Source: Paraburkholderia eburnea (GTDB lineage Bacteria > Pseudomonadota > Gammaproteobacteria > Burkholderiales > Burkholderiaceae). From it: a stretch of 64,000 bases of DNA. Within the stretch, counting starts at the first letter, position 1, and each line of letters opens with the position of its first letter. A program made the translations under genes and the position numbers. Positions 21,632 to 32,338 of the stretch are shown piece by piece. The stretch covers positions 372,001 through 436,000 of the forward strand of contig NZ_PQGA01000003.1 in the NCBI RefSeq assembly GCF_002917095.1, read 5' to 3'. The notes beneath the pieces were generated by a model. The model saw only the letters and a list, made by a program, of their open reading frames with translations, did not search any database and was not told the origin of the DNA.

Positions 21632-22969
21632 TCAATCCTCGCCATCTTCGGCGGATGCAACCATCGCATTGATCAGATATTCGGTCAAGTCCTCAAAGGC
21701 TACCGTTTGTTGCTCGCTGCGAGCCTCCGCGGCATTCCCGCGCAACGCCTTCACACCGGCCACGCCCTGCGCCACTTCGTCCTCGCCGAGCACCACGGCA
21801 AACGCCGCGCCGCTCGCGTCCGCGCGCTTCATCTGCGACTTGAAGCTGGCCGACTGGCCGTCCGCGCTGCAATGGAGAATGACGTCGAGACCCGTATCGC
21901 GCAGGCGCTCGGAGACGATGAACGCCTGTTCGCGCGCCGCATCGCCTTGATGCACGACGTAGACGTCGCAGCCTTCGGCTTCCGGCACGAGGTTCTCTTC
22001 CTTGAGCAGTTCGAGAATGCGCTCGATGCCCATCGCCCAGCCGCACGCCGCCGTGGGCTTGCCGCCGAGCTGCTCGATCAGCGGGTCGTAACGGCCGCCC
22101 GCCGCGACGGTGCCTTGCGCGCCGAGCTTGTCCGTCACCCATTCGAACACGGTCAGATTGTAATAATCGAGACCGCGCACGAGACGCGGATTGATCTTGA
22201 ACGGAATGTTGTTCGACTTCAGGATGCGCTGCAGGCCTTCGAAGTGCGCGAGCGAAGCTTCGCCGAGGAAGTCGATCAGCTTCGGCGCCTTGTCGGCCAT
22301 GTCCTGGAGCGCGGGATTCTTGGTGTCGAGCACGCGCAGCGGGTTCGTGTAGAGGCGGCGCTTGCCGTCTTCATCGAGCAGATCGACGTGTTGTTCGAGG
22401 TACTTGATGAGTTCGACGCGGTGCGCCGCGCGTTCTTCGGCGAGACCCAGCGAGTTGATCTCCAGCTTGATGCCGGTCAGACCGAGGTCGTCCCACAGGC
22501 GCTGGCACATCAGGATGATTTCCGCGTCCGCATCCGGGCCCGCGAAGCCGAGCGCTTCCACGCCGACCTGATGGAACTGGCGATAGCGGCCGCGCTGCGG
22601 GCGCTCGTGTCGGAACATCGGGCCGATGTACCACAGGCGCTTCGGGCCGTCGTAGAGCATGTTGTGCTCGATCGACGCACGCACGACCGCAGCCGTGTTT
22701 TCCGGGCGCATCGTGAGATTTTCGCCGTTGAGCGCGTCCGTGAAGCTGTACATCTCTTTTTCGACGATGTCGGTCACTTCACCGATGCCGCGCGTGAAGA
22801 GCTGCGTATGCTCGACGATCGGCGTGCGGATGTTCTGGTATCCGTACGAACGGAGCATGGACTTCACGGTCGTTTCGAAGAAGTCCCACAGCGCTGCATC
22901 CTGCGGCAGGATGTCGTTCATGCCCTTCACGCCGGTGAGCTTTTCGGGCTTTCTTTTCTGTTCAGTCAT
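21632..22969 (-). CDS. hisS: Histidyl-tRNA synthetase
   Basis: The 445-residue class II synthetase has [13 protein letters not shown] at the N-terminus, motif 2 ([18 protein letters not shown]), the histidine-specific segment [12 protein letters not shown], motif 3 ([13 protein letters not shown]), and a C-terminal anticodon-binding domain ([16 protein letters not shown]). It charges tRNA-His. It is the aminoacylating paralogue of HisZ at 12332-13486, which lacks the C-terminal domain. Confidence 0.97.
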   Translation of the reverse strand: MTEQKRKPEKLTGVKGMNDILPQDAALWDFFETTVKSMLRSYGYQNIRTPIVEHTQLFTRGIGEVTDIVEKEMYSFTDALNGENLTMRPENTAAVVRASIEHNMLYDGPKRLWYIGPMFRHERPQRGRYRQFHQVGVEALGFAGPDADAEIILMCQRLWDDLGLTGIKLEINSLGLAEERAAHRVELIKYLEQHVDLLDEDGKRRLYTNPLRVLDTKNPALQDMADKAPKLIDFLGEASLAHFEGLQRILKSNNIPFKINPRLVRGLDYYNLTVFEWVTDKLGAQGTVAAGGRYDPLIEQLGGKPTAACGWAMGIERILELLKEENLVPEAEGCDVYVVHQGDAAREQAFIVSERLRDTGLDVILHCSADGQSASFKSQMKRADASGAAFAVVLGEDEVAQGVAGVKALRGNAAEARSEQQTVAFEDLTEYLINAMVASAEDGED

Positions 22970-23035
22970 TGCGATGCGAATTGTCGTTGCGAGTGCGTTG
23001 CGAATCTCGATATCCGGAGTCCGTAGCCCACACGC

Positions 23036-24355
23036 TTACGCGGTGGCTTCAGCCTTGCCGTACTTGCGCGCGACGTAGTCGCTCACGATCTGCTGGAACT
23101 CTTCGGCGATGCGCTCGCCGCGCAGCGTCTTGACCTTTTCGCCGTCGATGAAAACCGGCGCGGCCGGATTTTCACCCGAGCCCGGCAGGCTGATGCCGAT
23201 GTTCGCGTGCTTCGATTCGCCCGGGCCGTTGACGATGCAACCCATCACGGCCACGTTCATGGTTTCGACGCCCGGATAGGACTCGCGCCACACCGGCATC
23301 TGCGCACGCAGATAACCCTGGATCTGCGAGGCGAGTTCCTGGAACAGCGTGCTGGTCGTGCGCCCGCAACCGGGGCAAGCGATGACCATCGGCGTGAACG
23401 AACGCAGGCCCATGGTCTGGAGGATTTCCTGGCCGACCACGACTTCGCCCGTGCGCGCGCCGCCCGGTTCCGGCGTGAGCGAGATACGGATGGTGTCGCC
23501 AATGCCCTGCTGCAGCAGCACCGACAGCGCCGCCGTCGAAGCGACGATGCCCTTCGAGCCCATACCCGCTTCGGTCAGACCCAGGTGCAGCGCGAAATCG
23601 CAACGCTTCGCGAGTTGCTGATAAACGGCGATCAAATCCTGCACGCCGCTGACCTTGCACGACAGAATGATCTTGTCGCGGGTGAGACCGAGTTCGACCG
23701 CGCGTTCCGCCGAGCCGATGGCCGACTGGATCAGCGCTTCGTACATCACGCTCTGCGCTTCCCACGGCACGCTGCGCGCCGCGTTCTCATCCATCATGCG
23801 GGCGAGCAGATCCTGATCCAGACTGCCCCAGTTCACGCCGATACGCACCGGCTTGTCGTACTTGATGGCCGCTTCGATCATCTGCGCGTACTGCGTGTCG
23901 CGCTTGGCGCCCTGGCCCACGTTGCCCGGGTTGATGCGGTACTTCGAGAGCGCTTCCGCGCACGCGGGATGGTCGCGCAGCAGCAGGTGGCCGTTGTAGT
24001 GGAAGTCGCCGACGAGCGGCACCATCACGCCCATGCGGTCGAGCTGATCGCGCACGTGCGGCACGGCGGCTGCCGCTTCCGGCGTATTGACCGTGATACG
24101 CACGAGTTCCGAGCCGGCCTGCGCGAGTTCCTTGATCTGGATCGCGGTACCGATCGCGTCGGCGGTATCGGTATTGGTCATCGACTGCACGCGCACCGGT
24201 GCGTCGCCGCCGATCGTCACCAGTTGGCCGCCCCAGCGCACGTGCACGGCGTGCGACTTGCGGCGCGGCGCGTGGCCGCCGAGGATCGGTTCATTGGACA
24301 CGATCTGACTATTGCTGGTCGGGGATTGCGTTTCGCTTTGCATCGAAAAACCCAT
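23036..24355 (-). CDS. ispG: 4-hydroxy-3-methylbut-2-en-1-yl diphosphate synthase (flavodoxin)
   Basis: The 439-residue enzyme has the TIM-barrel region ([35 protein letters not shown]) and a C-terminal domain with [13 protein letters not shown] and [22 protein letters not shown], which carries the [4Fe-4S] cysteines. It makes HMBPP in the MEP isoprenoid pathway. The ATG at 24355 is supported by GAGGTG five bases upstream; an ATG at 24343 is the alternative. It is longer than E. coli IspG (372 residues) because of an internal insertion. Its cluster depends on Isc-type assembly, and the isc operon is in this window. Confidence 0.96.
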   Translation of the reverse strand: MGFSMQSETQSPTSNSQIVSNEPILGGHAPRRKSHAVHVRWGGQLVTIGGDAPVRVQSMTNTDTADAIGTAIQIKELAQAGSELVRITVNTPEAAAAVPHVRDQLDRMGVMVPLVGDFHYNGHLLLRDHPACAEALSKYRINPGNVGQGAKRDTQYAQMIEAAIKYDKPVRIGVNWGSLDQDLLARMMDENAARSVPWEAQSVMYEALIQSAIGSAERAVELGLTRDKIILSCKVSGVQDLIAVYQQLAKRCDFALHLGLTEAGMGSKGIVASTAALSVLLQQGIGDTIRISLTPEPGGARTGEVVVGQEILQTMGLRSFTPMVIACPGCGRTTSTLFQELASQIQGYLRAQMPVWRESYPGVETMNVAVMGCIVNGPGESKHANIGISLPGSGENPAAPVFIDGEKVKTLRGERIAEEFQQIVSDYVARKYGKAEATA

Positions 24356-24405
24356 TTACACCTCGCGCGCGCCACCGCTCACAACGAACGGCTACGCTGC
24401 GCGAA

Positions 24406-24453
24406 TTGAAAAAGCGTCGCGGCCGGCAAACTGATCTTCGCCGGCCGCGACGC
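24406..24453 (-). terminator. Intrinsic terminator between rodZ and ispG
   Basis: A perfect 14-bp GC-rich stem (24414-24427 with 24440-24453) has a 12-base loop. On the minus strand it is followed by a U-rich stretch from TTGAAAAA at 24406-24413. It lies 15 bases past the rodZ stop and before ispG, so it should limit read-through. Confidence 0.75.
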
Positions 24454-24467
24454 ATGCCATGTCTCTG

Positions 24468-25652
24468 TCAGGGCAGCACGAAGCGCGCAACATTGCCGCG
24501 CGCCGACGCGTACTTCGCCTCGTCGACCGGCTGACCGTCGATGGTCATCGACTCGATGCCGGCCTTGTTGCCCACTGTAATCTTCAGCGGTCCCACGCCG
24601 GTGATCTCGCGGGCGTCGCTGCCGTGGACCAGGCCGGAGAAGACCTCTTTACCGTCTTTCTGGCGCACGCTGACCCAGGTGTCCTGCGTCACGCGAATCG
24701 CGAACGTCGAGGTGTCGCCCGCCGCCGCAACGGGCGCCGAGGCGCCCTGCGCCGCCGGCCCGCTCGCGGCCTGTGCCGGGGTCTGAACGGCGCTTGCTGC
24801 TTTCGGCGCTGCTGCTGCCGCCGTATTCGCGACCGGCGCTGCGCTGGCGGGTGCTACGGGTGCGGCGGGTGCTGCCGGAGCCACCGCGGCTGCCTGCGGC
24901 GTGCTTGCCGCGCCCTGATCGGCGGCAGCTTGAGCGTCGGACGTCGCGCCATTCTGCGCGCTGTCCTGCGTTGCGGTCTGATCCGCGCCCTGCGCGTCCG
25001 ACGCGCCCGCCGTGGCGCCCTCGGTGACCGTCGCCGACGACGCGCCCGCATCGCCGCTTACGGCGCTGCTGCCCACACCATTCGCCATCGACTTGATGCG
25101 CGCGAACCATGCCGACGAATCGCCGCTATTGGTGCGCCACATCCCGATCACGATCACGGCCACAACGACCAGCGCCACGCCCCAAAGCCACGACGCGCGT
25201 CGCCGCGGCGCGCGCACGCCGCCCCCGCCGCCAAGCGACAGCGACACGCGCCCGCGCGGCAGATCGGCGCCCGCCGAAGCGGGCATCGACAGATCCTGCT
25301 GCGCTTCGCCCCGTTCGCGGCGCAGCGCCTGGATGAAGGGCGCGGGATCCGCGCCGAGCAGCTTCGCGTAGGCACGCACCACGCCCACCGCGAAGGTCGC
25401 GTCGGGCAGATGGCTGATATCGCCCGCCTCGAGTTCGCGCAGCTTCGGCACCGCCACCTTCAGGCGCGCCGAGACATCCTCGACCGACCAGCCCTTCGAC
25501 TGACGCAGTTGCGCCAGTCGCGCGCCCACGGCGCCGAGCGTGTCAGGCACGGCCTGCACAGGCGACGCCGGCGACGGCGCACCCTCATGCGCCGAACGGC
25601 CCGCGTTGGTCTCAGTCCCGTCCGTCCCGAAAGGGTGCTGCGGCTCGCTCAT
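24468..25652 (-). CDS. rodZ: RodZ-like helix-turn-helix membrane protein
   Basis: The 394-residue protein has a cytoplasmic helix-turn-helix near residues 40-100 (LAQLRQSKGWSVEDVSARLK, LRELEAGDISHLPD, VGVVRAYAKLLG). A basic stretch and a single membrane span (WLWGVALVVVAVIVIGMW) follow, then a long Ala/Gln-rich periplasmic linker and a C-terminal DUF4115 beta domain (IRVTQDTWVSVRQKDGKEVF). RodZ couples MreB to the cell-wall elongation machinery. The ATG at 25652 is preferred, with AAGGA about 9 bases upstream; the frame is open to 25790 without support. The linker is unusually long and low-complexity. Confidence 0.87.
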   Translation of the reverse strand: MSEPQHPFGTDGTETNAGRSAHEGAPSPASPVQAVPDTLGAVGARLAQLRQSKGWSVEDVSARLKVAVPKLRELEAGDISHLPDATFAVGVVRAYAKLLGADPAPFIQALRRERGEAQQDLSMPASAGADLPRGRVSLSLGGGGGVRAPRRRASWLWGVALVVVAVIVIGMWRTNSGDSSAWFARIKSMANGVGSSAVSGDAGASSATVTEGATAGASDAQGADQTATQDSAQNGATSDAQAAADQGAASTPQAAAVAPAAPAAPVAPASAAPVANTAAAAAPKAASAVQTPAQAASGPAAQGASAPVAAAGDTSTFAIRVTQDTWVSVRQKDGKEVFSGLVHGSDAREITGVGPLKITVGNKAGIESMTIDGQPVDEAKYASARGNVARFVLP

Positions 25653-25879
25653 CCCAAAGTCCTTGCGTCGATTCTTTTCTAACCCACGACCGGCGGGCGC
25701 ACCGCGCCCCGTCCCGAATCGCAGACCGTTTATAACAAAATGCGCGGCGTCTGTGCCGCATCCGATCGCTTCTGCAACGTTTCTTGTCAAACCACCGACA
25801 GCACTGCGTCTCCCCCCGCGCAGCCGCTCCGGCCAGGCACTACCTCAAACCCTTCATTGTCCTGCTTCAGCCTTCCCGC

Positions 25880-27043
25880 TCAGTGCTGGACCGGCCGTAC
25901 TTCGATGACCTTCTGGCCCGCGCGCTGCCTGCGCTCGGCCAGACGGGTGCGGTCCTTCACCTCGCCGGCGAGCTGACCGCAAGCCGCGTCGATGTCATCG
26001 CCGCGTGTCTTGCGCACGGTCGTCACGACACCCGCATCCATCAGAATCTGCGCAAAACGCTTGATCTGCTCGTTTTTCGAGCGCAACAGGCCCGACTCCG
26101 GGAACGGGTTGAACGGGATCAAATTGAACTTGCACGGCACGTCGCGCGTCACGGCGAGCAACTGACGTGCGTGCTCTTCCGTGTCGTTGACGCCGTCGAG
26201 CATGCAGTACTCGAACGTAATGAAGTCTCGCGGCGCCACCTTCAGATAGCGCTGGCACGCCGCCATCAGTTCGCGCAGCGGGTACTTGCGGTTGAGCGGC
26301 ACAAGCTCGTCGCGCAGCGCGTCGTTGGGCGCGTGCAGCGAGACGGCGAGCGCCACTGGCAGATCCGCGCCGAGACGGTCCATCATCGGCACCACGCCCG
26401 AGGTCGAGAGCGTGACGCGGCGGCGCGACAGGCCATAGGCGTTGTCGTCGAGCATCAGGCGCATCGCCGGCACGACCGCGTCGTAATTGAGCAGCGGCTC
26501 GCCCATGCCCATCATCACGACATTGGTGATGACGCGCTCGCCCTTGCCTTCACCGCCGTTCGCACGGCCGCCCGCTTCGCCCAGAAGCGACGCGCGCAGG
26601 GCGAATTCCGCCATGCGCAGCTGGCCGATGATCTCGGCGGTGGTGAGATTGCGTGAAAAACCCTGCTTGCCGGTCGAACAGAACCGGCAATTGACCGCAC
26701 ACCCCGCCTGCGAGGACACGCATAGCGTGCCACGCGTTTCTTCGGGGATGAATACGGTCTCGACCGCGTTGCCGTTGCCGACGTCCACGAGCCATTTGCG
26801 CGTGCCGTCGGAGGAAACGTTGTCGGAAATGATGTCGGGCATGCCGATCGTGGCGCGCCCTTTGAGCTTCTCGCGCAGCGATTTGGCCAGATCCGTCATG
26901 CCGTCGAAATCGGCGGCATTGTATTGATGGATCCAGCGCTGAAGCTGTTTGGCGCGAAACGGCTTCTCGCCCAGGCTTTCGCAATAAGCGACGAGCCCTT
27001 GGGCGTCGAGATCGAGAAGGTTGACGGTGGAACTGCTCGTCAT
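25880..27043 (-). CDS. rlmN: Dual-specificity rRNA/tRNA methyltransferase RlmN
   Basis: The 387-residue radical SAM enzyme has the CxxxCxxC cluster motif in [12 protein letters not shown]. It also has the family segments [28 protein letters not shown] and the C-terminal catalytic Cys in [10 protein letters not shown]. It methylates C2 of A2503 in 23S rRNA and A37 in tRNAs. The ATG at 27043 is preferred over 27058 because AGGA lies 7 bases upstream. It sits between ndk and rodZ, the usual neighbours. Confidence 0.96.
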   Translation of the reverse strand: MTSSSTVNLLDLDAQGLVAYCESLGEKPFRAKQLQRWIHQYNAADFDGMTDLAKSLREKLKGRATIGMPDIISDNVSSDGTRKWLVDVGNGNAVETVFIPEETRGTLCVSSQAGCAVNCRFCSTGKQGFSRNLTTAEIIGQLRMAEFALRASLLGEAGGRANGGEGKGERVITNVVMMGMGEPLLNYDAVVPAMRLMLDDNAYGLSRRRVTLSTSGVVPMMDRLGADLPVALAVSLHAPNDALRDELVPLNRKYPLRELMAACQRYLKVAPRDFITFEYCMLDGVNDTEEHARQLLAVTRDVPCKFNLIPFNPFPESGLLRSKNEQIKRFAQILMDAGVVTTVRKTRGDDIDAACGQLAGEVKDRTRLAERRQRAGQKVIEVRPVQH

Positions 27044-27170
27044 ATCGAATCCTGCCATTTCAGTGCGAGAGCGCGCTCACCGCCGGCCTCGGGAAACCCG
27101 GAACCGGGCGGTAAGCGTCATCGCCGTTCGCGACCTATGCTACTGTGAACTACCGCTTACCGCGCATTAA

Positions 27171-27596
27171 TTAACGCGAGTAAACGTTAACTTCCGGGAA
27201 GAAGAACGCGATTTCAACGCGTGCCGTTTCCGCTGCGTCCGAACCGTGGACTGCGTTTGCATCGATGCTGTCTGCGAAGTCAGCGCGGATCGTGCCCTTT
27301 TCCGCCTTCTTCGGGTCCGTTGCGCCCATCAGATCGCGGTGCTTCAGGATGGCGTTTTCGCCTTCCAGAGCCTGGATCACGACCGGACCCGAGATCATGA
27401 ATTCGACGAGATCCTTGAAGAACGGACGCTCTGCGTGAACAGCATAGAACTTCTCTGCGTCAGCGCGCGAGAGTTGGACCATGCGCGAGGCAACGATCTT
27501 CAGGCCAGCGTTTTCGAAGCGGCTGTAGATCTGACCGATCACGTTCTTTGCCACTGCGTCCGGCTTGATAATCGACAGGGTGCGTTCGATCGCCAT
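27171..27596 (-). CDS. ndk: Nucleoside diphosphate kinase
   Basis: The 141-residue enzyme has the N-terminal [18 protein letters not shown] and the active-site histidine in [12 protein letters not shown]. It balances NTP pools through a phospho-His intermediate. Length matches the bacterial family. CTGGAG lies 5 bases before the ATG. It heads the long minus-strand chain that continues through rlmN and rodZ. Confidence 0.98.
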   Translation of the reverse strand: MAIERTLSIIKPDAVAKNVIGQIYSRFENAGLKIVASRMVQLSRADAEKFYAVHAERPFFKDLVEFMISGPVVIQALEGENAILKHRDLMGATDPKKAEKGTIRADFADSIDANAVHGSDAAETARVEIAFFFPEVNVYSR

Positions 27597-27642
27597 AAAA
27601 ACTCCAGAAAATTAAGAGGTTACAGATTCAAATGAATCCGCA

Positions 27643-27648
27643 ATTGTA
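27643..27648 (-). promoter_or_regulatory. Candidate -10 box (TACAAT) for ndk
   Basis: TACAAT on the minus strand lies 46 bases before the ndk ATG. No good -35 box is seen at 16-18 bases. The same hexamer recurs upstream of dapA and other genes here. Confidence 0.4.
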
Positions 27649-27890
27649 GCATGTTCCCATGTATGATTGCGATTGAACCCTGTTAGGCCGGACAACCGGT
27701 CAAAACATGCTCAAAAGCCGCGCCGCCGGGGCTTTCAGCGGGGCTTAAGAAACCCGGCATAGGCTCTGTCACGATAGCTCGAACCGTGTGGCAAACCGTT
27801 GAAACTCTGGAGCGCCGCGCATATCTTACGAGGAGCGGCACGCGCATCTGACGCGCGCCGCGAACCACGCGTCTCACGCAAGGAGAAAGC

Positions 27891-28589
27891 ATGAACGAGT
27901 ATCCCTACAACTTCGGCCGCGGCGGCACCGTCGCCTCCGTCGAGACCCGCAACCGCGTACTGCGCAACACCTACTGGCTGCTCGCGCTGTCGATGGTGCC
28001 GACGGTGCTCGGCGCGTGGGTGGGCGTCACCACGGGCTTCTCGCTTTTCGCCGCCACCAGCCCCGCCATGAGCCTGCTCGCGTTCTTCGCGATCGCCTTC
28101 GGCTTCATGTTCGCCATCGAGCGCACCAAGAACAGCTCGGTCGGCGTATTCGTGCTGCTCGGCTTCACGTTCTTCATGGGCCTGATGCTCTCGCGCCTGC
28201 TGTCGTTCATCCTCGGCTTTTCGAACGGCCCATCGCTCATCATGCTCGCATTCGGCGGCACCGGTGTGATTTTCGCCGCGATGGCCACCATCGCCACGGT
28301 CAGCAAGCGCGACTTTTCGGGCCTCGGCAAGTGGCTGTTCATGGGCGTGATCGTGATCCTGCTCGCCGGCGTCGCGAACATCTTCCTGCACCTGCCCGCG
28401 CTGATGCTCACGGTGTCCGTGCTGGCGATCGTGATCTTCTCGGCTTACATGCTGTTTGACGTGCAGCGCGTGGTGAATGGCGGCGAGACCAATTACATCT
28501 CGGCGACGCTCGCGATCTACCTCGATCTGTACAACGTGTTCACGAACCTGCTGGCGATCCTCGGGATTTTCGGCGGCAATCGGAACTAA
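27891..28589 (+). CDS. Bax inhibitor-1 / YccA family membrane protein
   Basis: The 232-residue protein starts with a soluble segment (VASVETRNRVLRNTYWLLALSM) and has about seven hydrophobic spans, ending in the family segment LYNVFTNLLAILGIFGG. YccA-type proteins interact with FtsH and modulate degradation of membrane proteins. That role is known for E. coli YccA and is only inferred here, though hflK/hflC lie in the same window. AAGGAG precedes the ATG by 6 bases. Confidence 0.92.
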   Translation: MNEYPYNFGRGGTVASVETRNRVLRNTYWLLALSMVPTVLGAWVGVTTGFSLFAATSPAMSLLAFFAIAFGFMFAIERTKNSSVGVFVLLGFTFFMGLMLSRLLSFILGFSNGPSLIMLAFGGTGVIFAAMATIATVSKRDFSGLGKWLFMGVIVILLAGVANIFLHLPALMLTVSVLAIVIFSAYMLFDVQRVVNGGETNYISATLAIYLDLYNVFTNLLAILGIFGGNRN

Positions 28590-28631
28590 AGCGTGAAGGG
28601 TCGGATCGGATTCGACCCACTTCGTAAAAGC

Positions 28632-28664
28632 AAAAAGCCCATGACTCACGTCATGGGCTTTTTT
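28632..28664. terminator. Intrinsic terminator between converging genes
   Basis: A 14-bp stem (28632-28645 with 28650-28663) around a TCAC loop, with A- and T-rich flanks, serves the membrane protein gene and the converging hydrolase gene. Confidence 0.85.
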
Positions 28665-28678
28665 TCGTCTACGCAGCA

Positions 28679-29455
28679 TTACAACGCTACCCAGTCGAAT
28701 CCTTCAGCCTGAGTTGCAACCCCGATTTCGGTAAGCGCATTGCCCAGCACTGCCGCCATCGCCGCACGGGCAAGTTCCGGCGTGTTGTTCTGCTGACTCA
28801 AGTGCGCGGCGATCAAATGCCGCAGCTTCGAACGGTCGAGCGCCCCAAGGATCCGCCCCGCCGCGCCATTGTTCAAGTGCCCATAAGCGCCGCTGATACG
28901 TGCCTTCAACGACGCCGGATAGCGGCTAGTCGCCAGCATGTCGAGGTCGTGGTTGAATTCGAGCACAAGCGCGTCGCAACCGCCCAGCACCGCGTTGATA
29001 TGCGAAGTCGATTCGCCAACATCGGTCAGCACGCCGAGCCGACTCGCACCGTCGTTGAACACGAACTGCAGCGGCTCGCGCGCGTCGTGCGGCACCGTGT
29101 AGGGCAACACGCCAAGCTCGCCGATTTCGACCGCCTCGTCGCCCCAAAGGACGTTGAGTTCGACGCCCGCCGCATCGTCGGCGCCGACCGCGCGGGCCGT
29201 GCCCCAGCTCGTGTAGAGCGGGATCGACCAGCGGCGCGCCAGCGTGAGTGCGCTGCCGATATGGTCGCTGTGTTCGTGAGTAATGAGGATCGCGCTGAGG
29301 GTGTCGGCGGTGAGGCCCGCTCGCGCGAGCCGCCGCTCCACTTCCTTCGCGGAGAAACCGCAGTCGAGCAGCACGCGCGTGGGCGTCGCGCCGCCGCCTG
29401 CTTCTACCACCAGTGCGTTGCCTTCGCTACCGCTGCCGAGGCTCGCAAACCGCAC
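28679..29455 (-). CDS. MBL-fold metallo-hydrolase (YycJ/WalJ-like)
   Basis: The 258-residue protein begins MRFASLGSGSEGNALVVE and has the metallo-beta-lactamase motif THEHSDHIG, a further Asp in LTDVGEST and EFNHDLDML. This pattern matches the YycJ/WalJ group of MBL exonucleases or hydrolases. The start is GTG at 29455, 7 bases after the bamC stop, so it is translationally close to bamC. The substrate is not known; the fold and metal site are clear. Confidence 0.88.
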   Translation of the reverse strand: MRFASLGSGSEGNALVVEAGGGATPTRVLLDCGFSAKEVERRLARAGLTADTLSAILITHEHSDHIGSALTLARRWSIPLYTSWGTARAVGADDAAGVELNVLWGDEAVEIGELGVLPYTVPHDAREPLQFVFNDGASRLGVLTDVGESTSHINAVLGGCDALVLEFNHDLDMLATSRYPASLKARISGAYGHLNNGAAGRILGALDRSKLRHLIAAHLSQQNNTPELARAAMAAVLGNALTEIGVATQAEGFDWVAL

Positions 29456-29462
29456 GGCCGGG

Positions 29463-30605
29463 TCAGTTCAGCTGGGCGTGCAGCGCGGTCACGATGCGCT
29501 GCGCGTCCGACGAGGTATCCACCTGGCCGTTCTGGTCGAGGACCGCGACCTGGGTTTGCGTATCGCCCTTAGCGCGCACCGCGACGAGGAATTCCGGACC
29601 CTGATTCTTCGCGTCCTTCTTCGGGTTGTAGAACAGCTTGCCGAACAGGCCGTCACCCTTGAGTTCCTGCATCGAATCCGCGTAGCGCACGTAGTAGATG
29701 CCCTTCGCGCGGTCGCGGTTGTCCACCGTGAAATTGGTGCGGTCGAGCGCGAGACCCACACGCAACCAGGCGCTGTCAAACGCTTCCGGCAGATCGAGCG
29801 TCGTGCCGTCCGGGCCCGCGGCGACCTTGGCCGCCACCGACGACGTACGCGCGTCGGTCAGCAGTTGCTTCGACTGCGCGTCGGTCAGGCCGAACTTCTG
29901 CATGATCTTGGCGAGGAACGCGGCTTCGAGGGCCGGATCGCGCGGACGCTCGACCCACTTCGAACCGGTCTTGTCCTGGCCCGTCAGCACTTCTTCCATC
30001 GCGCTATGCGTGACGGAAATATCGGTCTGGCCATCCGGACCGCGCGACACCAGCGTGCGGAAGCGGTCGCGCGTGCCCGACGAGTAAGCAAAGTCGATCA
30101 CGCGACCAATCGTGCGGCGGAACCAGTCGTCCGGAATATTGGCGCGGTTTTCGGCCCAGTCCGTCGTCATGATGCCGGTGGCGGCCGAATCGGTGGTCAG
30201 CGTAAAGCCGCTCTCCGTCCAGAATTCCTGCAGCTGCGGCCAGACGTCGTCAGGCGAGCGGCCGTCGATCACGAGCCAGCGGTGATCGCCGTCGCGCTCG
30301 ACGTGCATACCGAGCGGGTCCTGCGAGTTCGGCACGCCCAGCGTGGCGTTGCCGGCGCTGGTGACGGTGCGCTGGGCGCTGCCGCCGAGCGTCAGCGTGG
30401 GCGCCGGTGCGACGTACTTCTGGCCGCCAGGCGCCGACGACAGATCCTGCGGCACGGCCAGCGGCGGTGCGCTCGGCGTGTCCTTGTAGTTGACGCGATC
30501 CGACGCGAACATGTCGTTCAGCGACTCGCAGCCTGCGAGCGAGCCAAGTGCGAGCGCCAGCACCGCCATGCGGGTTGCGTGGAGGGAAAGAGCGGAACGT
30601 TTCAT
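29463..30605 (-). CDS. bamC: Outer membrane assembly lipoprotein BamC
   Basis: The 380-residue protein has a lipoprotein signal with lipobox LAGC (LGSLAGCESLND). An unstructured segment (YKDTPSAPPLAVPQDLS) typical of BamC comes next, and then two helix-grip domains. It is part of the BAM complex with BamB, also in this window. AAGG lies 7 bases before the ATG. The dapA-bamC order is conserved, as in E. coli. Confidence 0.95.
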   Translation of the reverse strand: MKRSALSLHATRMAVLALALGSLAGCESLNDMFASDRVNYKDTPSAPPLAVPQDLSSAPGGQKYVAPAPTLTLGGSAQRTVTSAGNATLGVPNSQDPLGMHVERDGDHRWLVIDGRSPDDVWPQLQEFWTESGFTLTTDSAATGIMTTDWAENRANIPDDWFRRTIGRVIDFAYSSGTRDRFRTLVSRGPDGQTDISVTHSAMEEVLTGQDKTGSKWVERPRDPALEAAFLAKIMQKFGLTDAQSKQLLTDARTSSVAAKVAAGPDGTTLDLPEAFDSAWLRVGLALDRTNFTVDNRDRAKGIYYVRYADSMQELKGDGLFGKLFYNPKKDAKNQGPEFLVAVRAKGDTQTQVAVLDQNGQVDTSSDAQRIVTALHAQLN

Positions 30606-30713
30606 GTGGACCTTCGTAATACGGGAACGCTAAGCCAGGATCAGCCAGGACCCGCCGGCGGTGTGCCGGCGGTTGGGCGATGGCGACGTCGATTGAAAAT
30701 GCGGCGCGTCGGC

Positions 30714-31619
30714 TTAGCCGAGCAGGCCGGCCTCGCGCAGCGCCGTGCGCACCACGTCGTGGTAACGCGCGTCGAGCGGCGTGAGCGGCAGGCGGATGCC
30801 GCCTTCGATGCGGCCGAGCTCCTGCAGCGCCCACTTCACCGGAATCGGATTCGATTCGATGAACAGGTTCTTGTGCAGCGACAGGAGATTCAGGTGAATC
30901 TCACGCGCCGTCTTCACGTCGCCGGCGATGGCGGCCTTGCACAGGTCGCTCATCTGGCGCGGTGCGACGTTCGCGGTCACCGAGATATTGCCGTGACCGC
31001 CCAGCAGCATCAGCGCGATCGCGGTGGGATCGTCGCCGCTGAAAATCTTGAAGCCTTCCGGCGCATGCTTGATGAGATGCGCGGCCCGGTCGATATTGCC
31101 CGTCGCTTCCTTCACGCCGACGATGCCCGGCACTTGCGCCAGGCGCAGGATCGTTTCGTTCGCCATATCGGCGACGGTGCGGCCCGGCACGTTGTACAGG
31201 ATCACTGGCAGATCGACCGCTTCGGCGATCTTCTTGAAGTGAAGGTACTGGCCCTCTTGCGTGGGCTTGTTGTAATAGGGCACGACCTGCAGCGAAGCGT
31301 GCGCGCCGACTTCCCTGGCGTGCTTCGTGAGTTCGATAGCCTCGGCGGTCGAATTGCCACCCGCGCCCGCGATGATCGGCATGCGACCCGCCGCGTGCTC
31401 CACGGCCGTCTTGACCATGAGGATGTGTTCTTCGACGTTCAGCGTAGCGGATTCACCGCTCGTGCCCACCACGACGAGGGCATCCGTCCCCTCTTGCACG
31501 TGCCAGTCGATCAGTTTGCGGAAGGCCGGCAGATCGAGACTGCCGTCTTCGTGCATAGGGGTGACGATCGCGGGAATGCTGCCGCCAAGCGTGATGCCGT
31601 CCTGAGTGCCGTTAGCCAT
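30714..31619 (-). CDS. dapA: 4-hydroxy-tetrahydrodipicolinate synthase
   Basis: The 301-residue TIM-barrel aldolase has GTSGESATL, the Tyr in [14 protein letters not shown] and the Schiff-base lysine in GVKEATGN. It condenses pyruvate with aspartate semialdehyde on the route to diaminopimelate and lysine. Length matches the family. It is followed by bamC. Confidence 0.97.
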   Translation of the reverse strand: MANGTQDGITLGGSIPAIVTPMHEDGSLDLPAFRKLIDWHVQEGTDALVVVGTSGESATLNVEEHILMVKTAVEHAAGRMPIIAGAGGNSTAEAIELTKHAREVGAHASLQVVPYYNKPTQEGQYLHFKKIAEAVDLPVILYNVPGRTVADMANETILRLAQVPGIVGVKEATGNIDRAAHLIKHAPEGFKIFSGDDPTAIALMLLGGHGNISVTANVAPRQMSDLCKAAIAGDVKTAREIHLNLLSLHKNLFIESNPIPVKWALQELGRIEGGIRLPLTPLDARYHDVVRTALREAGLLG

Positions 31620-31652
31620 GAAACGTCAAAGAAATGAGTACGTTAAACCGCG

Positions 31653-31658
31653 ATTGTA
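31653..31658 (-). promoter_or_regulatory. Candidate -10 box (TACAAT) for dapA
   Basis: TACAAT on the minus strand lies 33 bases before the dapA ATG, in the 44-base gap after the methyltransferase gene. No clear -35 box was found. Confidence 0.4.
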
Positions 31659-31663
31659 GCGGA

Positions 31664-32335
31664 TTAGGCGGTCAGAACGTAACGCGATACGGGTAGTACC
31701 TGAGTCGTCTGTGTATGACCGGGTATTTCCGATACGGTGTCCGACCCTGCCGCTGCTTGCTCGCGGGTAAGATTTTCCACTTGTGAGGATTTTTCGCGCA
31801 CCGCGCAGATGCGCTGCACGAACGCTTCACGCGGGTGCAGGATAAATCCGTCTTGATAAGCGATCACGCGCAGCGTGGGCGCGCAGACCGCCAGCAACTC
31901 ACCGGGCGCCAGCAGGAACGCCGGATTCGACGGCTTGCCCACCGTCTCGTTGCCTTGCGCGAAAGTTTCGTAAATGAGTATGCCGCCGGGCGCCAATGCG
32001 TCGAGCAGACGCCCCATCAACGGACGATGCAGATAATTTGTGACAACGATAGCGGCGAAACGCGCATCGTCCGCCAACGGCCAGGGCGCGCCTTCAAGGT
32101 CGCACTCCAGCGTGCCGATGCCGGGCACGTCGCGCAGAGTGGCGAGCGCGGCGGCGTCGCGATCGAGCGCCGCGACGGGATGGCCGCGCTGCGCCAGCCA
32201 GCGCGCATGACGGCCCGCCCCCGACGCGAGGTCGAGCACCGTGCCGCCCGGCGCGATCAGATGCGCCCACTGGCGCACCCATTGCGACGGCTCACCGACT
32301 CCATGCATCGTGTGCGTGGCCTGGTGCATCGACAT
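31664..32335 (-). CDS. Class I SAM-dependent methyltransferase
   Basis: The 223-residue protein has the SAM-binding motif I VLDLASGAGRHARWLAQRG, the acidic end of strand 2 in VAALDRD, and motif IV IVVTNYLHRPLM. The tail (about 50 residues) is not conserved with any family I recognise. It starts 3 bases after the trpS stop, so it is probably translated from the trpS transcript. The substrate is unknown. Confidence 0.85.
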   Translation of the reverse strand: MSMHQATHTMHGVGEPSQWVRQWAHLIAPGGTVLDLASGAGRHARWLAQRGHPVAALDRDAAALATLRDVPGIGTLECDLEGAPWPLADDARFAAIVVTNYLHRPLMGRLLDALAPGGILIYETFAQGNETVGKPSNPAFLLAPGELLAVCAPTLRVIAYQDGFILHPREAFVQRICAVREKSSQVENLTREQAAAGSDTVSEIPGHTQTTQVLPVSRYVLTA

Positions 32336-32338
32336 GCC

